DNA of 64,000 nt from Fratercula arctica (lineage: Eukaryota; Chordata; Aves; Charadriiformes; Alcidae), in assembly GCA_947846985.1 (NCBI GenBank), contig CANTUZ010000027.1:2601535-2665534 (forward strand), given 5' to 3'. This document shows, one piece after another, positions 52,271 through 63,841 of this stretch (the first letter of the stretch is position 1; each line of letters starts with the position of its first letter). The notes under the pieces are model-generated. The model was not told where the DNA came from and searched no databases. It worked only from the letters and a program-made list of their open reading frames with translations. A program made the translations under genes and the position numbers.

Positions 52271-54258
52271 GCAATCAGAACCAACCCTTTTTGATATCAC
52301 AAGGCAGTCAGAGCCGTCCGTTTTTGACATCATGGCGCAGTCTTTGCCCCCCCATTAGTGACATCACAGGGCAGTCAGAGCCCGCCCTTCGTGACATCAC
52401 AAGGCAGCCAGAGCCTTTCTTTGTGGAACACTATTGGGAAGTCAGATCCTGCCCACTTCTGACATCACAGGGCAGTCAGAAATCCCCTTGGTGACATCAC
52501 AGGCAGTCAGAGCCCGCCCTTTGTGACATCAAGGGGCAGTCAGGGTCCCCCCTTGGTGACATCATGGGGCAGTCAGAGCCCCCCGTTTGTGACATCACGG
52601 TGCAGGCTGTGCCCCCATTTCGACATCACGGGACAGTTGGAGACCCCCTTTGGATGACACCAGGGGGCAGTTCAGAGAAGCCCCTTGGTGACATCACAGG
52701 GCAGTCAGAACCAACCCTTTGTGACATCACGGGGCAGTCAGAGCCCCCCTTTTTGACATCACAGGGCAGTCACAGCCCGCCCTTCGTGACATCACAGGGC
52801 AGCCAGAGCCTTTCTTTGTGACACCATTGGGAAGTCAGATCCTGCCCCCTTGTGACATCAAGGGGCAGTCAAAGCCCGGCTTTGTGACATCAAGGGGCAG
52901 TCAAAGCCCGGCTTTGTGACATCAAAGGGCAGTCAGAGCCCGCCCTTGGTGACATCACAGGGCAGTCAGGTCCCGCCCTTGGTGACATCAAAGGGCAGTC
53001 AGAAACCCCGTTGGTCACATCACGGGGCAGTCAGAGTACGCCCATCGTGACACCACGGGTCACTCAGAGCCCCCATTTGTGACATCACAGGACAGTCAGA
53101 GACAAACTTTGTGAAATCACAGGGCAGTCAGAGATCCCCCCTTTGTGACATGACGTGGCAGTCAGAGCCCCCCATTGTGAAAACCACGGGCAGTCAGAAA
53201 CCCCTTGGTGACGCCACGGGGCAGTCAGAGCGCCATTTTAACATCACGGGGCAGTCAGAACCCCCTTGGTGACATCACAGGGCAGTCAGAACCCCACCTT
53301 GTTTACATCACAGGGCAGTCAGAGCCTGCCCCTTGTGAAATCACGGGGCAGTCAGCAACTCCTCTCGGTGACATCAAAGGGCAGTCAAAGCCAGCCTTTG
53401 TGACATCACGGGTGCAGTCAGATCCCGCCCTTTGTGACACCACGGGGCAGTTAGAACCCCCTTTTGACACCACCGGGAAGTCAGAGGTTGCCTTTTTGGG
53501 ACATCACAGGGCAGTCAGAGCCCACCCTTGCTGAAATCACAGGGCAGTCAGAGACGCCCTTGGTGACAGCATGGGTCAGTCAGAGCCCTCCTTTGTGACA
53601 TCACAGGGCAGTCAGACCCTGCCCTCTCTGACACCACAGGGCATTCAGAGCCAACCCTTTGTGACATCACAAGGCAGTCAGAGCCTGGCCTTGGTGACAT
53701 AACGTGGCAGTCAGAAACCTCTTGTGGACATCACAGGGCAGTCAGAGTACGCCCATTGTGACATCACGGGGCAGTCAGAGCCCGCTCTTTGTGACACCAC
53801 GGGTCACTCAGAGCCCCATTTGTGACATCACAGGACAGTCAGAGCCCGCCCTTGGTGACATCACAAGGCAGCCAGAGCCTTTCCTTGTGACACCATTGGG
53901 AAGTCAGATCCCGCCCCCTTGTGACATTATGGGGCAGTCAGGAATCCCCTTGGTGACATCACAGGGCAATCAGAGCCCGCCCTTGGTGACATCAAGGGGC
54001 AGTCAGAGCCAGCCTTTGTGACATCAAAGGGCAGTCAGACCCCGCCCTTGGTGACATCACAGGGCAGTCAGAAACCCCTTTGGTGACATCAGAAGGCAGT
54101 CAGAGCCCCCTCTTTGTGACACGACGGGGCAGTCAGAGAACCCCCTTGATCACATCACAGGGCAGTCAGAGCCCCCCTTTCTGACATCACAGGGCATTCA
54201 GAAACCCCCTTTTTTACATCACAGGGCAGTCAGAGCCCACCCTTGGTGACATCATGGG
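52271..54258 (+). repeat. HOR unit H29, 61-monomer type
   Basis: Full-length unit of 1,988 bp. Near 53,985-54,030 the m53/m54 boundary is replaced by sequence like m35 (GACATCAAGGGG, then GAGCCAGCCTTTG). Confidence 0.9.
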
Positions 54259-56246
54259 GCAATCAGAACCAACCCTTTTTTGATATCACAAGGCAGTCAG
54301 AGCCGTCCGTTTTTGACATCACGGCGCAGTCTTTGCCCCCCATTAGTGACATCACAGGGCAGTCAGAGCCCGCCCTTCGTAACATCACAAGGCAGCCAGA
54401 GCCTTTCTTTGTGACACTATTGGAAAGTCAGATCCTGCCCACTTCTGACATCACGGGGCAGTCAGAAATCCCCTTGGTGACATCACAGGGCAGTCAGAGC
54501 CCGCCCTTTGTGACATCAAGGGGCAGTCAGGGTCCCCCCTTGGTGACATCATGGGGCAGTCAGAGCCCCCCGTTTGTGAACATCGACGGTGCAGGCTGTG
54601 CCCCCCATTTCTGACATCACGGGGCAGTGGAGGACCCCTTTTGTGACACCAGAGGGCAGTCAGAGAAGCCCCTTGGTGACATCACAGGGCAGTCAGAACA
54701 ACCCTTTGTGACACTCACGGGGCAGTCAGAGCCCCCCTTTTTGACATCACAGGGCAGTCACAGCCCCGCTTTGTGACATCACAGGGCAGCCAGAGCCTTT
54801 CTTTGTGACACCATTGGGAAGTCAGATCCTGCCCCCCTTGTGACATCAAGGGGCAGTCAAAGGCCCGGCTTTGTGACATCAAGGGGCAGTCAAAGCCCGG
54901 CTTTGTGACATCAAAGGGCAGTCAGAGCCCGCCCTTGGTGACATCACAGGGCAGACAGGTCCCGCCCTTGGTGACATCAAAGGGCAGTCAGAAACCCCGT
55001 TGGTCACATCACGGGGCAGTCAGAGTACGCCCATCGTGACCCACGGGTCACTCAGAGCCCCCATTTGTGACATCACGGACAGTCAGAGACAAAACTTTGT
55101 GAAATCACAGGGCAGTCAGAGATCCCCCCTTTGTGACATGACGTGGCAGTCAGAGCCCCCCATTGTGAAACCACGGGGCAGTCAGAAACCCCTTGGTGAC
55201 GCCACGGGGCAGTCAGAGCGCCATTTTAACATCACGGGGCAGTCAGAACCCCCCTTGGTGACATCACAGGGCAGTCAGAGACAAACTTTGTGAAATCACA
55301 GGGCAGTCAGAGCTGCCCCTTGTGAAATCACGGGGCAGTCAGCAACCCTCTCGGTGACATCAAAGGGCAGTCAAAGCCAGCCTTTGTGACATCACGGGGC
55401 AGTCAGATCCCGCCCTTTGTGACACCACGGGGCAGTTAGAACCCCCTTTTTGACACCACCGGGAAGTCAGAGGTTGCCTTTTGGGACATCACAGGGCAGG
55501 CCAGAGCCCACCCTTGCTGAAATCACAGGGCAGTCAGAGACGCCCTTGGTGACAGCATGGGTCAGTCAGAGCCCTCCTTTGTGACATCACAGGGCAGTCA
55601 GACCCTGCCCTCTCTGACACCACAGGGCATTCAGAGCCAACCCTTTGTGACATCACAAGGCAGTCAGAGCCTGGCCTTGGTGACATAACGTGGCAGTCAG
55701 AAACCTCTTTGTGACATCACAGGGCAGTCAGAGTACGCCCATTGTGACATCACGGGGCAGTCAGAGCCCGCTCTTTGTGACACCACGGGTCACTCAGAGC
55801 CCCCATTTGTGACATCACAGGACAGTCAGAGCCCGCCCTTGGTGACATCACAAGGCAGCCAGAGCCTTTCCTTGTGACACCATGGGAAGTCAGATCCCGC
55901 CCCCTTGTGACATCATGGGGCAGTCAGGAACCCCCTTGGTGACATCACAGGGCAATCAGAGCCCGCCCTTGGTGACACAACGGGACAGTCAGAGCCCCGC
56001 TTTGTGACATCCAAGGGCAGTCAGACCCCGCCCTTGGTGACATCACAGGGCAGTCAGAAACCCCTTTGGTGACATCAGAAGGCAGTCAGAGCCCCCTCTT
56101 TGTGACACGACGGGGCAGTCAGAGAACCCCCTTGATCACATCCACAGGGCAGTCAGAGCCCCCCTTTCTGACATCACAGGGCATTCAGAAACCCCCTTTT
56201 TTACATCACAGGGCAGTCCAGAGCCCCACCTTGGTGACATCATGGG
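54259..56246 (+). repeat. HOR unit H30, 61-monomer type with swapped monomer
   Basis: Full-length unit of 1,988 bp. m32 is replaced by a second copy of m26 (CAGAGACAAACTTTG) at about 55,270-55,302. Several single-base indels near 54,280-55,100. Confidence 0.89.
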
Positions 56247-58232
56247 GCAATCAGAACCAACCCTTTTTGATATCACAAGGCAGTCAGAGCCGTCCGTTTT
56301 TGACATCACGGCGCAGTCTTTGCCCCCCTTTTTGACATCACAGGGCAGTCAGAGCCCGCCCTTCGTGACATCACAAGGCAGCCAAGCCTTTCTTTGTGAC
56401 ACTATTGGGAAGTCAGATCCTGCCGCACTTCTGACATCACGGGGCAGTCAGAAATCCCCTTGGTGACATCACAGGGGCAGTGCAGAGCCCGCCCTTTGTG
56501 ACATCAAGGGGCAGTCAGGGTCCCCCCTTGGTGACATCATGGGCAGTCAGAGCCCCCCGTTTGTGACATCACGGTGCAGGCTGTGCCCCCCATTTCTGAC
56601 ATCACGGGGCAGTTGGAGACCCCTTTGTGACACCAGGGGGCAGTCAGAGAAGCCCCTTGGTGACATCACAGGGCAGTCAGAACCAACCCTTTGTGACATC
56701 ACGGGGCAGTCAGAGCCCCCCTTTTTGACATCACAGGGCAGTCACAGCCCGCCCTTCGGGACATCACAGGGCAGCCAGAGCCTTTCTTTGTGACACCATT
56801 GGGAAGTCAGATCCTGCCCCCTTGTGACATCAAGGGGCAGTCAAAGCCCGGCTTTGTGACATCAAGGGGCAGTCAAAGCCCGGCTTTGTGACATCAAAGG
56901 GCAGTCAGAGCCCGCCCTTGGTGACATCACAGGGCAGTCAGGTCCCGCCCTTGGTGACATCAAGGGCAGTCAGAAACCCCGTTGGTCACATCACGGGGCA
57001 GTCAGAGTACGCCCATCGTGACACCACGGGTCACTCAGAGCCCCCATTTGTGGACATCACAGGACAGTCAGAGACAAAACTTTGTGAAATCACAGGGCAG
57101 TCAGAGAATCCCCCCTTTGTGACATGACGTGGCAGTCAGAGCCCCCCATTGTGAAACCACGGGGCAGTCAGAAACCCTTGGTGACGCCACGGGGCAGTCA
57201 GAGCGCCATGTTAACATCACGGGGCAGTCAGAACCCCCCTTGGTGACATCACAGGGCAGTCAGAACCCCACCTTCGTTACATCACAGGGCAGTCAGAGCC
57301 TGCCCCTTGTGAAATCACGGGGCAGTCAGCAACCCTATCGGTGACATCAAAGGGCAGTCAAAGCCAGCCTTTGTGACATCACGGGGCAGTCAGATCCCGC
57401 CCTTTGTGACACCACGGGGCAGTTAGAACCCCCTTTTTGACACCACCGGGAAGTCAGAGGTTGCCTTTTGGGACATCACAGGGCAGTCAGAGCCCACCCT
57501 TGCTGAAATCACAGGGCAGTCAGAGACGCCCTTGGTGACAGCATGGGTCAGTCAGAGCCCTCCTTTGTGACATCACAGGGCAGTCAGACCCTGCCCTCTC
57601 TGACACCACAGGGCATTCAGAGCCAACCCTTTGTGACATCACAAGGCAGTCAGAGCCTGGCCTTGGTGACATAACGTGGCAGTCAGAAACCTCTTTGTGA
57701 CATCACAGGGCAGTCAGAGTACGCCCATTGTGACATCACGGGGCAGTCAGAGCCCGCTCTTTGTGACACCACGGGTCACTCAGAGCCCCCATTTGTGACA
57801 TCACAGGACAGTCAGAGCCCGCCCTTGGTGACATCACAAGGCAGCCAGAGCCTTTCCTTGTGACACCATTGGGAAGTCAGATCCCGCCCCCTTGTGACAT
57901 CATGGGGCAGTCAGGAATCCCCTTGGTGACATCACAGGGCAGTCAGAGCCCGCCCTTGGTGACACAACGGGACAGTCAGAGCCCCGCTTTGTGACATCAA
58001 AGGGCAGTCAGACCCCGCCCTTGGTGACATCACAGGGCAGTCAGAAACCCCTTTGGTGACATCAGAAGGCAGTCAGAGCCCCCTCTTTGTGACACGACGG
58101 GGCAGTCAGAGAACCCCCTTGATCACATCACAGGGCAGTCAGAGCCCCCCTTTCTGACATCACAGGGCATTCAGAAACCCCCTTTTTTACATCACAGGGC
58201 AGTCAGAGCCCACCCTTGGTGACATCATGGGG
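56247..58232 (+). repeat. HOR unit H31, 61-monomer type
   Basis: Full-length unit of 1,986 bp. m3 is a hybrid: its start (GCAGTCTTTGCC) is followed by the m15 tail (CCCCCTTTTTGACATC) near 56,312-56,345. Confidence 0.9.
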
Positions 58233-60194
58233 GCAATCAGAACCAACCCTTTTTGATATCACAAGGCAGTCAGAGCCGTCCGTTTTTGACATCACGGCGC
58301 AGTCTTTGCCCCCATTAGTGACATCACAGGGCAGTCAGAGCCCGCCCTTCGTGACATCACAAGGCAGCCAGAGGCCTTTCTTTGTGACACTTGTTGGGAA
58401 GTCAGATCCTGCCCACTTCTGACATCACGGGGCAGTCAGAAATCCCCTTGGTGACATCACAGGGCAGTCAGAGCCCGCCCTTTGTGACATCAAGGGGCAG
58501 TCAGGGTCCCCCCTTGGTGACATCATGGGCAGTCAGAGCCCCCCGGTTGTGACATCACGGTGCAGGCTGTGCCCCCCATTTTCTGACATCACGGGACAGT
58601 TGGAGACCCCCTTTGTGGACACCAGGGGGCAGTCAGAGAAGCCCCTTGGTGACATCACAGGGCAGTCAGAACCAAACCCTTTGTGACATCACGGGGCAGT
58701 CAGAGCCCCCCTTTTGACATCACAGGGCAGTCACAGCCTGCCCTTCGTGACATCACAGGGCAGCCAGAGCCTTTCTTTGTGACACCATTGGGAAGTCAGA
58801 TCCTGCCCCCTTGTGACATCAAGGGGCAGTCAAAGCCCCCCTTTGTGACATCAAAGGGCAGTCAGAGCCCGCCCTTGGTGACATCACAGGGCAGTCAGGT
58901 CCCGCCCTTGGTGACATCAAAGGGCAGTCAGAAACCCCGTTGGTCACATCACGGGCCAGTCAGAGTACGCCCATCGTGACACCACTGGGTCACTCAGAGC
59001 CCCCATTTGTGACATCACAGGACAGTCAGAGACAAACTTTGTGAATCACAGGGCAGTCAGAGATCCCCCCTTTGTGACATGACGTGGCAGTCAGAGCCCC
59101 CCATTGTGAAACCACGGGGCAGTCAGAAACCCCTTGGTGACGCCACGGGGCAGTCAGAGCGCCACTTTTCACATCACGGGGCAGTCAGAATCCCCCTTGG
59201 TGACATCACAGGGCAGTCAGAACCCCACCTTCGTTACATCACAGGGCAGTCAGAGCCTGCCCCTTGTGAAATCACGGGGCAGTCAGCAACCCTCTCGTGA
59301 CATCAAAGGGCAGTCAAAGCCAGCCTTTGTGACATCACGGGCAGTCAGATCCCCGCCCTTTGTGACACCACGGGGCAGTTAGAACCCCCCTTTTTGACAC
59401 CACCGGGAAGTCAGAGGTTGCCTTTTGGGACATCACAGGGCAGTCAGAGCCCACCCTTGCTGAAATCACAGGGCAGTCAGAGACGCCCTTGGTTAACATC
59501 ACGGGGCAGTCAGAGCCCTCCTTTGTGACATCACAGGGCAGTCAGACCCTGCCCTCTCTGACACCACAGGGCATTCAGAGCCAACCCTTTGTGACATCAC
59601 AAGGCAGTCAGAGCCTGGCCTTGGTGACATAACGTGGCAGTCAGAAACCTCTTTGTGACATCACAGGGCAGTCAGAGTACGCCCATTGTGACATCACGGG
59701 GCAGTCAGAGCCCGCTCTTTGTGACACCACGGGTCACTCAGAGCCCCCATTTGTGACATCACAGGACAGTCAGAGCCCGCCCTTGGTGACATCACAAGGC
59801 AGCCAGAGCCTTTCCTTGTGACACCATTGGGAAGTCAGATCCCGCCCCCCTTGTGACATCATGGGGCAGTCAGGAATCCCCTTGGTGACATCACAAGGGC
59901 AATCAGAGCCCGCCCTTGGTGACACAACGGGACAGTCAGAGCCCCGCTTTGTGACATCAAAGGGCAGTCAGACCCCGCCCTTGGTGACATCACAGGGCAG
60001 TCAGAAACCCCTTTGGTGACATCAGAAGGCAGTCAGAGCCCCCCTCTTTGTGACACGACGGGGCAGTCAGAGAACCCCCTTGATCACATCACAGGGCAGT
60101 CAGAGCCCCCCCTTTCTGACATCACAGGGCATTCAGAAACCCCCTTTTTTTACATCACAGGGCAGTCAGAGCCCACCCTTGGTGACATCATGGG
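58233..60194 (+). repeat. HOR unit H32, 60-monomer type
   Basis: Unit of 1,962 bp missing one of the twin monomers m19/m20 near 58,838. The m40 tail near 59,490 reads GGTTAACATCACGGGG, like m30, instead of GGTGACAGCATGGG. Confidence 0.89.
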
Positions 60195-61853
60195 GCAATC
60201 AGAACCAACCCTTTTTGATATCACAAGGCAGTCAGAGCCGTCCGTTTTTGACATCACGGCGCAGTCTTTGCCCCCCATTAGTGACATCACAGGGCAGTCA
60301 GAGCCCGCCCTTCGTGACATCACAAGGCAGCCAGAGCCTTTCTTTGTGACACTATTGGGAAGTCAGATCCTGCCCACTTCTGACATCACGGGGCAGTCAG
60401 AAATCCCCTTGGTGACATCACAGGGCAGTCAGAGCCCGCCCTTTGTGACATCAAGGGGCAGTCAGGGTCCCCCCTTGGTGACATCATGGGGCAGTCAGAG
60501 CCCCCCGTTTGTGACATCACGGTGCAGGCTGTGCCCCCCATTTCTGACATCACGGGACAGTTGGAGACCCCCTTTGTGACACCAGGGGGCAGTCAGAGAA
60601 GCCCCTTGGTGACATCACAGGGCAGTCAGAACCAACCCTTTGTGACATCACGGGGCAGTCAGAGCCCCCCTTTTTGACATCACAGGGCAGTCACAGCCCG
60701 CCCTTCGTGACATCACAGGGCAGCCAGAGCCTTTCTTTGTGACACCATTGGGAAGTCAGATCCTGCCCCCTTGTGACATCAAGGGGCAGTCAAAAGCCGG
60801 CTTTGTGACATCAAGGGGCAGTCAAAGCCCGGCTTTGTGACATCAAAGGGCAGTCAGAGCCCGCCCTTGGTGACATCACAGGGCAGTCAGGTCCCGCCCT
60901 GGTGACATCAAAGGGCCAGTCAGAAACCCCGTTGGTCACATCACGGGGCAGTCAGAGTACGCCCATCGTGACACCACGGGTCACTCAGAACCCCCATTTG
61001 TGACATCACAGGACAGTCAGAGACAAACTTTGTGAAATCACAGGGCAGTCAGAGATCCCCCCTTTGTGACATGACGTGGCAGTCAGAGCCCCCCATTGTG
61101 AAACCACGGGGCAGTCAGAAACCCCTTGGTGACGCCACGGGGCAGTCAGAGCGCCATTTTAACATCACGGGGCAGTCAGAACCCCCCTTGGTGACATCAC
61201 AGGGCAGTCAGAACCCCACCTTCGTTACATCACAGGGCAGTCAGAGCCTGCCCCTTGTGAAATCACGGGGCAGTCAGCAACCCTCTCGGTGACATCAAAG
61301 GGCAGTCAAAGCCAGCCTTTGTGACATCACGGGGCAGTCAGATCCCGCCCTTTGTGACACCACGGGGCAGTTAGAACCCCCTTTTTGACACCACCGGGAA
61401 GTCAGAGGTTGCCTTTTGGGACATCACAGGACAGTCAGAGCCCGCCCTTGGTGACATCACAAGGCAGCCAGAGCCTTTCCTTGTGACACCATTGGGAAGT
61501 CAGATCCCGCCCTTGGTGACATCATGGGGCAGTCAGGAATCCCCTTGGTGACATCACAGGGCAATCAGAGCCCGCCCTTGGTGACACAACGGGACAGTCA
61601 GAGCCCCGCTTTGTGACATCAAAGGGCAGTCAGACCCCGCCCTTGGTGACATCACAGGGCAGTCAGAAACCCCTTTGGTGACATCAGAAGGCAGTCAGAG
61701 CCCCCTCTTTGTGACACGACGGGGCAGTCAGAGAACCCCCTTGATCACATCACAGGGCAGTCAGAGCCCCCTTTCTGACATCACAGGGCATTCAGAAACC
61801 CCCATTTTACATCACAGGGCAGTCAGAGCCCACCCTTGGTGGACATCATAGGG
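60195..61853 (+). repeat. HOR unit H33, 51-monomer truncated long type
   Basis: Clean unit of 1,659 bp, equal to the 61-mer minus m39-m48. The m38-to-m49 joint is at about 61,421-61,440. The longest open frame of the window lies across the boundary into this unit (60,013-60,579) and is a periodicity artefact. Confidence 0.92.
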
Positions 61854-63841
61854 GCAATCAGAACCAACCCTTTTTGATATCACAAGGCAGTCAGAGCCGT
61901 CCGTTTTTGACATCACGGCGCAGTCTTTGCCCCCCCATTAGTGACATCACAGGGCAGTCAGAGCCCGCCCTTCGTGACATCACAAGGCAGCCAGAGCCTT
62001 TCTTTGTGACACATATGGGGAAGTCGATCCTGCCCACTTCTGACATCACGGGGCAGTCAGAAATCCCCTTGGTGACATCACAGGGCAGTCAGAGCCCGCC
62101 CTTTGTGACATCAAGGGGCAGTCAGGGTCCCCCCTTGGTGACATCATGGGGGCAGTCAGAGCCCCCCCGTTTGTGACATCACGGTGCAGGCTGTGCCCCC
62201 CATTTCTGACATCACGGGACAGTTGGAGACCCCCTTTGTGACACAGGGGGCAGTCAGAGAAGCCCCTTGGTGACATCACAGGGCAGTCAGAAACCCCCTT
62301 TGTGACATCACAGGGCAGTCAGAGCCCCCCTTTTTGACATCACAGGGCAGTCCACAAGCCGCCCTTCGTGACATCACAGGGCAGCCAGAGCCTTTCTTTG
62401 TGACACCATTGGGAAGTCAGATCCTGCCCCCTGTGACATCAAGGGTCAGTCAAAGCCCGGCTTTGTGACATCAAGGGGCAGTCAAAGCCCGGCTTTGTGA
62501 CATCAAAGGGCAGTCAGAGCCCGCCCTTGGTGACATCACAGGGCAGTCAGGTCCCGCCCTTGGTGACATCAAAGGGCAGTCAGAACCCCCTTGGTCACAT
62601 CATGGGGCAGTCAGAGTACGCCCATCGTGACACCATGGGTCACTCAGAGCCCCCATTTGTGACATCACAGGACAGTCAGAGACAAACTTTGTGAAATCAC
62701 AGGGCAGTCAGAGATCCCCCCCTTTGTGACATGACGTGGCAGTCAGAGCCCCCCCATTGTGAAACCACGGGGCAGTCAGAAACCCCTTGGTGACGCCACG
62801 GGCAGTCAGAGCGCCATTTTAACATCACGGGGCAGTCAGAACCCCCTTGGTGACATCACAGGGCAGTCAGAACCCCACCTTCATTACATCACATGGGCAG
62901 TCAGAGCTGCCCCTTGTGAAATCACCGGGCAGTCCCAGCAACCCTCTCGGTGACATCAAAGGGCATTCAAAGCCAGCTTTGTGACATCACGGGGCAGTCA
63001 GATCCCACCCTTTTGTGACACCACGGGCAGTTAGAACCCCCTTTTTTTGACACCACGGGAAGTCAGAGGTTGCCTTTTGGGACATCACAGGGCAGTCAGA
63101 GCCCACCCTTGCTGAAATCACAGGGCAGTCAGAGCCCCCCTTGGTGACAGGCATGGGTCGTCAGAGCCCTCCTTTGTGACATCACAGGGCAGTCAGAACC
63201 TGCCCTCTCTGACACCACAGGGCATTCAGAGCCACCCTTTGTGACATCACAAGGCAGTCAGAGCCTGGCCTTGGTGACATAACGTGGCAGTCCAGAAACC
63301 TCTTTGTGACATCACAGGGCAGTCCGAGTACGCCCATTGTGTACATCACGGGGCAGCAGAGCCCGCTCTTTGTGACACCACGGGTCACTCAGGAGCCCCA
63401 TTTGTGACATCACAGGACAGTCAGAGCCCGCCCTTGGTGACATCACAAGGCAGCCAGAGCCTTTCCTTGTGAACACCATTGGGAAGTCAGATCCCGCCCC
63501 TTGTGACATCCATGGGGCAGTCAGGAATCCCCTTGGTGGACATCACAGGGCAATCAGAGCCCGCCCTTGGTGACACAACGGGACAGTCAGAGCCCGCTTT
63601 GTGACATCAAAGGGCAGTCAGACCCGCCCTTGGTGACATCACAGGGGCAGTCAGAAACCCCTTTGGTGACATCAGAAGGCAGTCAGAGCCCCCTCTTTGT
63701 GACACGACGGGGCAGTCAGAGAACCCCCTTGATCACATCACAGGGCAGTCAGAGCCCCCCTTTCTGACATCACAGGGCATTCAGAAACCCCCTTTTTTAC
63801 ATCACAGGGCAGTCAGAGCCCACCCTTGGTGACATCATGGG
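61854..63841 (+). repeat. HOR unit H34, 61-monomer type, noisy
   Basis: Full-length unit of 1,988 bp with many single-base indels, especially at 61,995-62,030, 62,340-62,440 and 62,880-63,650. m10 is the CACGGTGCAGG form. Confidence 0.89.

Noticed and set aside
60013..60579. Longest open frame, 188 codons, as a possible repetitive protein gene
   Set aside because: It is made only of satellite monomers read in frame, spans the boundary of two HOR units, starts and stops where monomer length changes, and is not open in the equivalent region of most other units.
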